NCBI GenBank assembly: GCA_013290035.1
Contig: JABCYT010000019.1
Coordinates: 1-14,566 of the forward strand
Direction: 5' to 3'
Source of the DNA: Alphaproteobacteria bacterium
GTDB lineage: Bacteria; Pseudomonadota; Alphaproteobacteria; Reyranellales; Reyranellaceae
DNA: 14,566 nucleotides
A program made the position numbers and the translations under genes. Positions 6,095 through 12,746 of the stretch are shown piece by piece; the first letter of the stretch is position 1, and each line of letters starts with the position of its first letter. The notes beneath the pieces were generated by a model. That model worked only from the letters and a program-made list of their open reading frames with translations, was not told the origin of the DNA and did no database searches.

Positions 6095-7207
6095 ATGCCT
6101 CGTGCGCGCCTGCGCGATCTCGGCCTAAAAGTCGGGACTCTATCGCCCGGACCATTCAACGCCATTACCGATGTGTCGGGCGTCAAAGTGGGCTACTCGA
6201 CCGTCATCCAGGATAGGCCACGGATTGCCCGGACAGGGGTCACTGCCATCTGGCCGCGCGGACGGGAAATCTGGACCGACTACGTCTTCGCAGGGACGTT
6301 CTCATTCAATGGCAACGGCGAGATGACCGGCCTGCCATGGCTCGCGGAGCAGGGTTTGCTGGGCGCGCCGATCGGGATCACCAACACCTATCAGGTCGGG
6401 ATCGTCCGTGACGCCATCACGGCCCTCGCGGTCCGCGATGGCGCTTCCCAAGCCTTTCATCTGCCAGTCGTCGCCGAGACCTACGACGGCTGGCTCAGCG
6501 ATATTCAAGGTTTCACCCTGACGCAGGAGCACGCGTTTGCCGCGTTCGACAGCGCGGTCGGCGGCTGCGCTATTGCCGAAGGCAATGTTGGCGGCGGCAC
6601 CGGCATGATCTGTCACGAGTTCAAAGGCGGGACTGGCACGGCATCGCGTGTCGTCGTCGAGAATGGAGAGCGCTATACGGTCGGCGCGTTGGTGCAGGCG
6701 AATTATGGCGCGCGCGATCTGTTGCGCGTCGATGGCGTGCCGGTGGGCCGCGAGATCGGACCAGACGTGGTAGCGGCGCATCGCTCGGGCAGAAGCGCAG
6801 TCTCACCACAGGCGGCGGACGGTTCCATCATCGTTGTTCTGGCGACCGACGCGCCTCTCATTCCGCTCCAATGCCAGCGGCTTGCCCGCCGCGCCACAAC
6901 GGGGCTCTCGTGGGTTGGCGGCATCGGTGCAAATGGAAGCGGCGATATCTTTATCGCTTTTTCGACAGGCAATCATATCGGCCAGAGCGACAAGATCAGC
7001 AGCGTGAACATGCTCGCGCCCGACGCGATGACGAGCCTTTTCCGAGCCTCGGCCGAGGCAACCGAAGAGGCAATTCTCAACGCAATGTGCATGGCCGAGA
7101 CCATGTCCGGCCGAGACGGCCGCACCATCCACGCGCTGCCGCTCGATCTCCTGCAAGAGGTGATGCGGAGATACCGGCCCGAACAACGCGCTTGGTCTTC
7201 GCCGTGA
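6095..7207 (+). CDS. P1-family (DmpA/BapA-like) self-processing aminopeptidase
   Basis: A 370-residue N-terminal-nucleophile hydrolase of the DmpA group (L-aminopeptidase/D-esterase, beta-peptidyl aminopeptidase), close in length to DmpA (375). Conserved blocks are RLRDLGLKVGTLSPGPFNAITDVSGVKVG at the start (5-33), NGNGEMTG (72-79), GAPIGITNTYQVG (90-102), VAETYDG (126-132) and EGNVGGGTGMICHEFKGGTGTASR (162-185). In ADGSIIVVLATDAPL (241-255), self-cleavage would occur between Gly243 and Ser244, giving a beta chain of 127 residues with Ser244 as nucleophile. GANGSGDIFIAFSTGN (278-293) follows. No signal peptide is seen, so it should act in the cytoplasm on small N-terminal amides or peptides. 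The ribosome site is weak (AAGAGCG). It follows the exporter gene and shares its lower GC content. Confidence 0.94.
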   Translation: MPRARLRDLGLKVGTLSPGPFNAITDVSGVKVGYSTVIQDRPRIARTGVTAIWPRGREIWTDYVFAGTFSFNGNGEMTGLPWLAEQGLLGAPIGITNTYQVGIVRDAITALAVRDGASQAFHLPVVAETYDGWLSDIQGFTLTQEHAFAAFDSAVGGCAIAEGNVGGGTGMICHEFKGGTGTASRVVVENGERYTVGALVQANYGARDLLRVDGVPVGREIGPDVVAAHRSGRSAVSPQAADGSIIVVLATDAPLIPLQCQRLARRATTGLSWVGGIGANGSGDIFIAFSTGNHIGQSDKISSVNMLAPDAMTSLFRASAEATEEAILNAMCMAETMSGRDGRTIHALPLDLLQEVMRRYRPEQRAWSSP

Positions 7208-7313
7208 ACGGCATGCGCCGGCGCTTCCCAATTCACTGCAGTATGGTTGAGGTGTCGGCCAACATCAGCTGGAAGCGCCGGATCTTGCGCACCAACCAGG
7301 GGCCGGCGGAATG

Positions 7314-7345
7314 GAGTTTTTGCGTTGGATGGTGCGCAAAAACTC
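7314..7345. repeat. Perfect 11-bp inverted repeat with a competing upstream stem
   Basis: GAGTTTTTGCG (7314-7324) and CGCAAAAACTC (7335-7345) are exact inverses around a 10-base loop. The loop and the start of the right arm (TGGATGGTGCGC, 7326-7337) can instead pair, at 11 of 12 positions, with GCGCACCAACCA at 7287-7298. The two structures are mutually exclusive because they share 7335-7337. No T tract follows on either strand, so it is not a standard terminator. Confidence 0.5.
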
Positions 7346-7558
7346 AGGAGCCAGGAGCCGCCCGCGGGAGAGGCACATGGGACGGCTTTAGTGTTCAGAA
7401 GTAACGCTTGATATTGGCATTAGTGTTGATTATGTATGGGTTTCCTTCGGCAAGAGCCTTGATCAATGGTCACGACCCATCTGTGCGCGATTTTGCTGTT
7501 TCACTTAGGAGGTGCGGTTCCTCGGGATTTTCGGACGCTGATTGGCATAACGCTTGCG

Positions 7559-7574
7559 GAATTTGCGCAAATTC
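7559..7574. promoter_or_regulatory. 16-bp perfect palindrome, candidate operator
   Basis: GAATTTGCGCAAATTC is a perfect dyad with no spacer. It is centred about 118 bases before the amidohydrolase start and lies in otherwise non-coding sequence. This is the kind of site bound by a dimeric repressor or activator, but the regulator is not identifiable. Confidence 0.4.
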
Positions 7575-7627
7575 GCCGGGCCGAGCCGTGAACGGAGGAT
7601 GACCCCTCATATCCGGGCGTGCATGCG

Positions 7628-7641
7628 CGCGGAATTCCGCG
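7628..7641. promoter_or_regulatory. 14-bp perfect palindrome upstream of the amidohydrolase
   Basis: CGCGGAATTCCGCG is a perfect dyad whose centre is 68 bases downstream of the centre of the 16-bp palindrome and about 50 bases before the amidohydrolase start codon. The GAATTC core may be chance in GC-rich flanks, so it is a weaker candidate than its neighbour. Confidence 0.3.
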
Positions 7642-7684
7642 TGTAATGCTCTTTCCTAGTCTAACCGGAGTGCAACAGAGCCTC

Positions 7685-8890
7685 ATGAAGATCGAACCCA
7701 AGATTGCCGCCGCGTCCGCCGAGCTCACCGCCATCCGGCGTGACATTCACGCTCATCCCGAGCTCGGCTTCGAGGAGGAGCGGACGTCGGAGATCGTGGC
7801 CCGCAAGCTCAAGGAATGGGGCTGCGAGGTCACCACCGGCATCGGCAAGACCGGCGTCGTGGGCACCATCCGGGTCGGCAACAATCCGCGCGCCATTGGG
7901 CTGCGCGCCGACATGGATGCGCTGCCGATGGACGAGCACAACACCTTCGATCACCGCAGCCAGCACAAGGGCCGCATGCATGCCTGCGGCCATGACGGCC
8001 ACACGACCATGCTGCTGGGCGCCGCCAGGTACCTCGCGGCGACGCGCAACTTCGACGGCACGGTCCACCTCATCTTCCAGCCGGCCGAGGAAGGCCGCGG
8101 CGGCGCCGAGGCGATGGTCAAGGACGGGCTGTTCGAGAAGTTTCCCTGCGAGCAGATCTTCGGCATGCACAACAGGCCCAAGCTCGATGTCGGCAAGTTC
8201 GCCATCCGCTCGGGCCCGCAGATGGCCGGCGGCGGCCTGTTCGACATCAAGATCACCGGCAAGGGCGCGCACGGCGCGCGGCCGGAGAGCGGCATCGACC
8301 CGGTGATCATCGCCACCCAGATCATCTCGGCGCTGCAGAGCGTGGTGTCGCGCAACGTGGCACCGCTCGATTCGGCGGTGATCTCGGTCACCCAGATGCA
8401 TGCCGGCGACGCCTACAACGTGATCCCCCAGGAGGCGGTGCTGCGCGGCACCCTCCGCGCCTTCCGCAAGGAGACGATGACGCTGGTGAAGGAGCGCATC
8501 CAGACGATCGCCGAGGGCATCGCCCGGACCTTGGGCGGCAGGGCGGAAGCCGACGTGCGCGTCGCTTTCCCGCCGCTGGTCAACAACAAGGACGCGGTGA
8601 AGTTCATCGCCGACGTGGCGGCCGAGATCGTCGGCGAGGAGAACATGAACCGCGAGGGCCCCTACGTCATGGCCTCGGAGGATTTCTCCTACATGCTGGA
8701 GAAGGTGCCGGGCGCCTTCATCAACATCGGCAATGGCGGCGGCGAGGGCGGCTGCGAGGTCCACAATCCGGGCTACGACTTCAACGACGACATCATCACC
8801 CTGGGCGCCACCCTGTGGTCGCGCGTGGTCGAGAGGAAGCTCGTCAAGGACGCCCGGTTCAAGGGCGCCCCGTTCAAGGATGCACAATGA
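7685..8890 (+). CDS. M20-family amidohydrolase (hippurate hydrolase / N-acyl amino acid deacylase type)
   Basis: A 401-residue metal-dependent amidohydrolase of peptidase family M20D, which splits N-acyl or N-aroyl amino acids such as hippurate. The start at ATG 7685 gives the usual beginning (MKIEPKIAAASAELTAIRRDIHAHPELGFEE); the open frame goes back to 7619 but that leader is not typical of the family. Residues read HPELGF (24-29), GLRADMDALP (72-81), then HACGHDGH with metal ligands Cys101 and His103, PAEEGRGG with Glu135/Glu136 (general base and ligand), GMHN with His162, the dimerisation domain GKGAHGARP (192-200) and CEVHNPGYDF with His360. The Cys101 ligand is typical of hippuricase-like members. 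No signal peptide is present. Its stop overlaps the ATG of the downstream membrane protein. GC content returns here to the high level of the chromosome background. Confidence 0.94.
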   Translation: MKIEPKIAAASAELTAIRRDIHAHPELGFEEERTSEIVARKLKEWGCEVTTGIGKTGVVGTIRVGNNPRAIGLRADMDALPMDEHNTFDHRSQHKGRMHACGHDGHTTMLLGAARYLAATRNFDGTVHLIFQPAEEGRGGAEAMVKDGLFEKFPCEQIFGMHNRPKLDVGKFAIRSGPQMAGGGLFDIKITGKGAHGARPESGIDPVIIATQIISALQSVVSRNVAPLDSAVISVTQMHAGDAYNVIPQEAVLRGTLRAFRKETMTLVKERIQTIAEGIARTLGGRAEADVRVAFPPLVNNKDAVKFIADVAAEIVGEENMNREGPYVMASEDFSYMLEKVPGAFINIGNGGGEGGCEVHNPGYDFNDDIITLGATLWSRVVERKLVKDARFKGAPFKDAQ

Positions 8891-9429
8891 CGACGCCCGT
8901 CGAGCCGCCGCGGACGCCCGGCATCAAGGGCTGGCTGCTGCGCGATCTGCCCTACGCGGCGATGCTGGTGCTGGCGGTGGGCGGGATCGTGCTCACCAGC
9001 TTCCGCGGGGCGACGTACTACTACTGGATGACGCTGGCGCCGGTCTATGCGCTGATCAGCATCGTCTCGGGCTGGCCAAAGCTCGACACGGGCGCCGAGC
9101 GCATGAAGCTGGTGCTGACCCAGGCGTTGCATTGGCTGGCCTTCCTGGGGGCGATGTGGCTGATGTTCCTCCCGGAAGTGCGGGGCGTCGTCAACGACAA
9201 TTCGACCGCGCTCACCCTGCTGATCCTGCTCGCGCTCGGCACGTTCGTCGCCGGCGTCCATGCCGGCGTCTGGCGTATCTGCGCGGTCGGCGTGTTCCTC
9301 GCGGCCTCGGTGCCGGCGGTGGCATGGATCCAGGAATCTGCCGTGCTGCTGCTGGTCGGCGTGCTGCTGCTGGCCGTCGTCGGCTTTGCCTTCTGGTGGA
9401 TGTGGCGTCGCGAGAGCAAGCGCCTGTAA
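8887..9429 (+). CDS. Six-helix membrane protein of unknown function
   Basis: A 180-residue integral-membrane protein I do not recognise. The ATG overlaps the amidohydrolase TGA (ATGA, 8887-8890), so the two are very likely translationally coupled. The N-terminus is a short cytoplasmic Pro-rich stretch. Hydrophobic helices are at about residues 22-38, 43-62, 77-95, 107-125, 129-147 and 151-173. The segment between helices 2 and 3 is polar (GWPKLDTGAERMK), and the C-terminus is basic (WRRESKRL), which puts both ends on the cytoplasmic side. There are no obvious catalytic or cofactor residues apart from several Trp and Tyr. It could be a small permease-like or stress protein linked to the amidohydrolase substrate. 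It converges with the HPF gene, with 16 bases between stops. Confidence 0.85.
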   Translation: MTTPVEPPRTPGIKGWLLRDLPYAAMLVLAVGGIVLTSFRGATYYYWMTLAPVYALISIVSGWPKLDTGAERMKLVLTQALHWLAFLGAMWLMFLPEVRGVVNDNSTALTLLILLALGTFVAGVHAGVWRICAVGVFLAASVPAVAWIQESAVLLLVGVLLLAVVGFAFWWMWRRESKRL

Positions 9430-9445
9430 TCACGCTGTGGAGCGA

Positions 9446-9841
9446 CTAAGGCGTCTTGGCCTGGGGCGGCCGGTCGAGCGTGCGGTCGATCCTCTCGTGC
9501 AGCGTCTTCACCTCGCCGCGCTGCTTGTGGACGTGCTCCTTGATCAGCCGCTTGGCGCGGCGAAAGGCGTCGGTCACGGCGAATTGCGGGTTGGCGAAGC
9601 GGTCGTCGGCCTGCGGCGTGTGATCGACGTTGACATCGATGCCGCCGGGCAGGGTGAGGTGGATGTTGGCGCTGTAGAGGCCGCTGGTGCGATGATGCTT
9701 GTCGGGCACCCGGATCACGACGTGACAGGCGGTCAGCCGGCCGTGGACATGTTCCAGCGCCTCGACATGCTCCTCGATCATACGGCGGAGCGCCGCGCTG
9801 GGGTCGCTGCCCTGGAAGCTGATCTTGAGCTGCGTCTTCAT
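9446..9841 (-). CDS. Short HPF/RaiA-type ribosome hibernation factor
   Basis: A 131-residue ribosome-associated protein of the S30AE (HPF/RaiA/YfiA) family, which binds the decoding centre of the small subunit when growth slows. The fold is one beta-alpha-beta-beta-beta-alpha unit: MKTQLKISFQG (1-11), helix SAALRRMIEEHVEALEHVHG (15-34), strands ACHVVIRVPD (38-47), YSANIHLTLPGGIDVNVD (56-73), then the long basic helix AVTDAFRRAKRLIKEHVHKQRG (88-109). It lacks the C-terminal dimerisation domain of long HPF, so it belongs to the short or standalone type. GGAGGG lies 5 bases before the ATG at 9841. It follows the exported hydrolase gene by 56 bases on the same strand and could share its transcript. 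Confidence 0.88.
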   Translation of the reverse strand: MKTQLKISFQGSDPSAALRRMIEEHVEALEHVHGRLTACHVVIRVPDKHHRTSGLYSANIHLTLPGGIDVNVDHTPQADDRFANPQFAVTDAFRRAKRLIKEHVHKQRGEVKTLHERIDRTLDRPPQAKTP

Positions 9842-9897
9842 TCGACCCTCCCTCGCCCTGGCTGTCCCTTCAAACGTGGGGTGGCGCTGGCGAGTTG

Positions 9898-10872
9898 CTA
9901 GGGTCCTTTTGTCGGCAGTCCGCGGTCCGCCAGATAGGCCTCGAGCGTGGCGCTCCAGAGCTGCGGCGCCGCGCCGATCTGATGGCCGTTCAGCCCCTCG
10001 GGCGGGGCATAGTCATGGAACGCGCCCTTGCCGCCGGCCGCCTCGAAGGCGGCAAAGTTCGCCTGGCTGTGCCACAGCGGATAGAACGGATCCTTGTCGC
10101 CGTAGAGCCAGATCGTGGGCTGGCCGAAGGCGACGCCGCGATTGAACAGGTTCTGATTGACGGCCGTCGCGGTCGGACAGCCCGTCCCCAGCCAGCCGCC
10201 GACGAAATTGACGACGGCGTGCGGCACAGCCGGCTGGCGTCCGCTCCAGGCGACGGCGAGGATGCCGCCGCGCGACTGGCCGCCGACGGCGACCTTGGCG
10301 GGATCGACGAAGGACTGCGCCAGGATGACCGGGGTGATGGCGTCGATGTCGCGCAAGGCCCGGTCGGCGCCGGCGAGCGAGAGCGTCTGCTCGCAGGTAT
10401 AGCCCTGCGCGCGATCGAGCGCGAAGCCCTCGTCGTAGGTTCCCTCGGAGCCGCCGCGGCCGCGTCGCGACGGCAGCACCACCGCCCAGCCGCGCGTCGT
10501 GAACCATTTGGCGAATATGGCGGGATCGTAGGGCCGCTCGAAAATCGTGGGATCGCGGCCGCGGCCGGTCGAGCCGTGATGGAAGATCAGGGTGGGGAAG
10601 GGGCCGTCGCCGGTGGGCTTGTAGGTGATGACGGCGAGCTTCACCTGCTCGCCGTCGACGGTGACGGGCACCATCGAGCGTTCCTGTGCGGCGGCGGGAA
10701 GCGCCGCGGCAAGCAGGCCGACGAGGAAGAGGAGCGGGGCTAGTCGCCGGCGACTGCGAGCGTCGACCGGCCGGGCTCGACCGGCCGCCCGCTTTGCGGG
10801 ACGACGCGATGACTCACCATGCGGTGATGCAAGGTGCGGATGGTGTCGCTTCCCCGGGTCAGGCAGAGCCAT
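9898..10872 (-). CDS. Exported dienelactone-hydrolase-like alpha/beta hydrolase; start uncertain
   Basis: A serine alpha/beta hydrolase of the dienelactone hydrolase/acyl-peptidase group. Numbered from ATG 10872, the oxyanion region is FPTLIFHHGSTG (92-103), the nucleophile elbow is GGQSRGG with Ser200, the acid is Asp259 or Asp261 in LYGDKDPFYP, and His297 lies in GLNGHQI. Residues 41-63 (RRRLAPLLFLVGLLAAALPAAAQ) form a clean signal peptide ending in AAAQE, so the enzyme should be periplasmic or secreted. The 40 residues before it are atypical and translate sequence that also encodes the DUF6356 protein in another frame. Yet no ATG, GTG or TTG exists in frame between 10872 and the signal peptide, and no ribosome site precedes 10872. 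Either a rare start codon is used near 10745, helped by coupling to the DUF6356 stop, or a small sequence change has removed the real start. The substrate is unknown. Confidence 0.8.
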   Translation of the reverse strand: MALPDPGKRHHPHLASPHGESSRRPAKRAAGRARPVDARSRRRLAPLLFLVGLLAAALPAAAQERSMVPVTVDGEQVKLAVITYKPTGDGPFPTLIFHHGSTGRGRDPTIFERPYDPAIFAKWFTTRGWAVVLPSRRGRGGSEGTYDEGFALDRAQGYTCEQTLSLAGADRALRDIDAITPVILAQSFVDPAKVAVGGQSRGGILAVAWSGRQPAVPHAVVNFVGGWLGTGCPTATAVNQNLFNRGVAFGQPTIWLYGDKDPFYPLWHSQANFAAFEAAGGKGAFHDYAPPEGLNGHQIGAAPQLWSATLEAYLADRGLPTKGP

Positions 10873-11003
10873 GGAAAGACAGCGTGCACGAAACAGGCGA
10901 GCGCGCCAACCAGCATGCGGCCGCCAAAGCCCAGGGCCATGCCCATGTGCTGGAAGTAGGTCTCGTTGACCGAGGCCGGATGATCGGTGAAGCGGCGAAA
11001 CAT
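10740..11003 (-). CDS. DUF6356-family small protein
   Basis: An 87-residue protein whose first 66 residues have the conserved look of DUF6356, a small alphaproteobacterial family of unknown function: MFRRFTDHPASVNETYFQHM (1-20), GFGGRMLVGALACFVHAVFPWLC (25-47) and TIRTLHHRMVSHR (54-66). The middle is a hydrophobic helix, so it is probably membrane associated. Family members usually end soon after the HHRMVxHR motif. Here 21 further residues (VVPQSGRPVEPGR and on) run through a GC-rich 14-bp direct repeat and stop at TAG 10742-10740, inside the signal-peptide region of the following hydrolase. The extension looks like read-through of former intergenic sequence. The ribosome site is weak. The family call is from memory of the motif. 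Confidence 0.75.
   Translation of the reverse strand: MFRRFTDHPASVNETYFQHMGMALGFGGRMLVGALACFVHAVFPWLCLTRGSDTIRTLHHRMVSHRVVPQSGRPVEPGRSTLAVAGD
10763..10787. repeat. Short tandem direct repeat in the DUF6356/hydrolase junction
   Basis: TCGACCGGCCG occurs at 10763-10773 and again at 10777-10787, a period of 14. It is in the non-conserved tail of the DUF6356 frame and just upstream of the hydrolase signal-peptide codons, so a copy-number change here could alter which frame reaches the hydrolase. Two copies of a GC-rich word may also be chance. Confidence 0.4.
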
Positions 11004-11093
11004 CCGGTGATTCTAGCGGTCCGGCCGGGAAACGGCTTGCTACCTTTGGGGCGGATGGCGCAAGCTTGAGAAATTCATTCCAAGGAAGCGCCC

Positions 11094-11573
11094 ATGGCCG
11101 CGAAAATGTCGCTCGATTCCTTCGACAAGAAGATTCTGGATTGCCTGCAGGACGACGCCGGCATGGCCCTGGCCGAGATCGCCCGCCGGGTCGGGCTGTC
11201 GACCACGCCGTGCTGGCGGCGCATCAACCGCCTGCAGGAGGCCGGCATCATCCGCGCCCGCGTGGCGCTCCTCGAGCGCAAGGCGGTCAATGCCGGCGTC
11301 ACCGTGTTCGTGGCCGTCCGGACCGCCCAGCACAATGCCCAGTGGCTCGGCCGCTTCGCCAAGGCGGTGGCCTCGTTCCCCGAGGTCATGGACTGCTATC
11401 GCATGAGCGGCGAGATCGACTACCTGATCCGCCTGGCGCTGCCCGACATCGAGGCCTACGACGCCTTCTACAAGCGGCTGATCGCCAAGGTCGAACTCTC
11501 CGACGTCACCTCGATGTTCGCCATGGAGGAGATCAAGTCCACCACGCGGCTCCCGCTCAGCTACCTCCCCTAG
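11094..11573 (+). CDS. Lrp/AsnC-family transcriptional regulator
   Basis: A 159-residue Lrp/AsnC regulator of normal length. The N-terminal winged helix-turn-helix is at about residues 8-62 (DSFDKKILDCLQDDAGMALA, then EIARRVGLSTTPCWRRINRL), with the typical STTPCWRRI recognition helix. The C-terminal ligand-binding RAM domain is at about 66-145, with VMDCYRMSGEIDYLIRL (98-114) being the usual 'G..DY.L' effector segment. Such proteins sense amino acids or related small acids and form octamers. AAGGAAG precedes the ATG by 6 bases. It is followed after 63 bases by a D-2-hydroxyacid dehydrogenase on the same strand, which may be a target. It diverges from the DUF6356 gene over 90 bases, in which I see no clear operator. 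Confidence 0.95.
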   Translation: MAAKMSLDSFDKKILDCLQDDAGMALAEIARRVGLSTTPCWRRINRLQEAGIIRARVALLERKAVNAGVTVFVAVRTAQHNAQWLGRFAKAVASFPEVMDCYRMSGEIDYLIRLALPDIEAYDAFYKRLIAKVELSDVTSMFAMEEIKSTTRLPLSYLP

Positions 11574-11636
11574 CCTCCGGTGACGACGGCCTTTAGGATT
11601 GCCGCCATCCAAATTTGCAAGACTGCAGGGGAAACG

Positions 11637-12620
11637 ATGACCACGGGCAAGAACCGCAAGAAAGTATTGATCGTCGGCCGCATGCCGCAGGCCGGCATCG
11701 ACGTGCTGAAGAAGCGCGACGACGTCGACTACGAGATCCTGACCGACGATTCGGCCGGCTCGCTGCATCCCAAGCTCAAGGACGCCAACGCGGTGACCTT
11801 GGGCGGCACGGCCTTCCGCCAGGCCGAGCTCGACGCCGCGCCCGCCATGATGGTGGTGGCGCGTCTCGGCGTCGGCTTCGACGCCGTCGAGATCCCGGCG
11901 CTCAACAAGCGCAAGATTCCCCTGATGACCACGGGCATCGCCAACTCGGTGTCGGTGGCCGAGCACGCCATGTACATGCTGCTCGCCTCGGCGCGGCTCA
12001 CCCGCAAGCACGACCGCTTCGTGCGCGAGGGCGCCTGGGGCCAGCGCCTCAGCGACCTGCCGGCCGATCTCGCCGGCAAGTCGATCCTGGTGGTTGGCAT
12101 GGGCCGCATCGGCTCGCGCACCGTCAAGCGCTGCGTGGCCTTCGAAATGGACGTCTCCGTGCTCGACCCCAACATCTCCGAGGCCGACATCAAGAAAGCC
12201 GGCGCCAGGAAGGTCACCGACCTCGAGGCGATCCTGCCCAAGGTCGACTTCGTCTCGGTGCATTGCCCGAAGTCGCCGGAAACCGTGAACATGTTCAATG
12301 CCGAGACGCTGGCGCTGATGAAGCCCGACGCTTTCCTGGTGAACACCGCGCGCGGCGGCATCGTGAACGAGGAGGCGCTCTACAAGGCGCTGAGCAGCGG
12401 CAAGCTGCGCGGCGCGGGGCTCGACGTGCTCGACAAGGAGCCGCCGGAGGCCAGCAACAAGCTGTTCGGCCTGGAGAACGTGATCCTGAGCCCGCACATG
12501 GCCGGCGTCACCAAGGAGGCGAGCGATCGCATGGCGACCACCGCTATCGAGAACATCCTGAGCGTGTTCGACGGCCACCCCATCGCGGCGCACGTCGTGA
12601 ACAAGGAAGTGCTGGGTTAG
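11637..12620 (+). CDS. D-isomer-specific 2-hydroxyacid dehydrogenase (phosphoglycerate dehydrogenase-like)
   Basis: A 327-residue NAD-dependent dehydrogenase that interconverts a 2-oxo acid and a D-2-hydroxyacid. The start at ATG 11637 is set by AGGGGAAA just upstream; a longer frame from 11580 lacks a ribosome site. The catalytic domain is split, about residues 1-110 and 290-327. The Rossmann part carries VVGMGRIGS (152-160; G154-x-G156-x-x-G159), Asp177 in SVLDPN (NAD ribose binding), and the catalytic residues Arg239 (NTARGG), Glu268 (DKEPP) and His287 (SPHMAG). There is no regulatory ACT domain, so this is the short form. It resembles SerA-like and hydroxypyruvate reductase enzymes, but the substrate cannot be settled by sequence alone. 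It lies downstream of the Lrp-type regulator and ends 16 bases before a REP-like palindrome. Confidence 0.93.
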   Translation: MTTGKNRKKVLIVGRMPQAGIDVLKKRDDVDYEILTDDSAGSLHPKLKDANAVTLGGTAFRQAELDAAPAMMVVARLGVGFDAVEIPALNKRKIPLMTTGIANSVSVAEHAMYMLLASARLTRKHDRFVREGAWGQRLSDLPADLAGKSILVVGMGRIGSRTVKRCVAFEMDVSVLDPNISEADIKKAGARKVTDLEAILPKVDFVSVHCPKSPETVNMFNAETLALMKPDAFLVNTARGGIVNEEALYKALSSGKLRGAGLDVLDKEPPEASNKLFGLENVILSPHMAGVTKEASDRMATTAIENILSVFDGHPIAAHVVNKEVLG

Positions 12621-12635
12621 CGCTTCGTCGGCGCC

Positions 12636-12738
12636 CATGCTTCGAGACGCGCCCTGCGGGCGCTCCTCAGCATGAGGTGGTGCTATGTGAGCGCGCCTCA
12701 CCCTGAGGAGGCGCGAAGCGCCGTCTCGAAGGGCGAGG
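12636..12738. repeat. Pair of opposed REP-like palindromic elements
   Basis: Unit A (12636-12676) reads CATGCTTCGAGACGCGCCCT and then GCGGGCGCTCCTCAGCATGAG. Unit B (12696-12738) is the same element inverted: CCTCACCCTGAGGAGGCGCG, then AAGCGCCGTCTCGAAGGGCG and AGG. Each unit folds on itself: in A, CATGCT with AGCATG, GAG with CTC and GCGCCC with GGGCGC, around a short loop. The two units are also mutual inverses separated by 19 bases. 'CTTCGAGACGC...GCTCCTCA..ATGAGG' elements of this kind are widespread between genes in Bradyrhizobium-like and other alphaproteobacterial genomes. It sits between the convergent stops of the dehydrogenase (12620) and the selenoprotein gene (12747), where it may end transcripts or protect their 3' ends. 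Confidence 0.85.
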
Positions 12739-12746
12739 CGCGAAGA

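Larger units (their letters stand above)
7208..7684. other. Gene-free stretch between the P1 peptidase and the M20 amidohydrolase
   Basis: I see no convincing gene in these 477 bases. A 64-codon frame from a TTG at 7408 has no ribosome site and no recognisable content. The stretch is unusually AT-rich at 7385-7450 and carries several symmetrical elements listed separately: a perfect 11-bp inverted repeat at 7314-7345, a 16-bp palindrome at 7559-7574 and a 14-bp palindrome at 7628-7641. A weak sigma-70-like pair (TTGATA 7408-7413, 17-base spacer, TATGTA 7431-7436) points to the right. Confidence 0.6.

Noticed and set aside
6938..6943. The Gly-Ser of GANGSGD in the P1 peptidase as the self-cleavage site
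   Set aside because: It would leave a beta chain of only 89 residues, while cleavage before Ser244 gives 127, in line with DmpA.
7408..7602. 64-codon frame in the gene-free stretch
   Set aside because: Starts with TTG, has no ribosome site, no recognisable content, and contains the 16-bp palindrome.
7661..8887. Minus-strand open frame of 408 codons opposite the amidohydrolase
   Set aside because: Antisense shadow; the plus strand carries the full M20 motif set.
11040..12701. Minus-strand open frame of 553 codons spanning the Lrp and dehydrogenase genes
   Set aside because: Covers two well-defined plus-strand genes and part of the REP pair; no recognisable domain.
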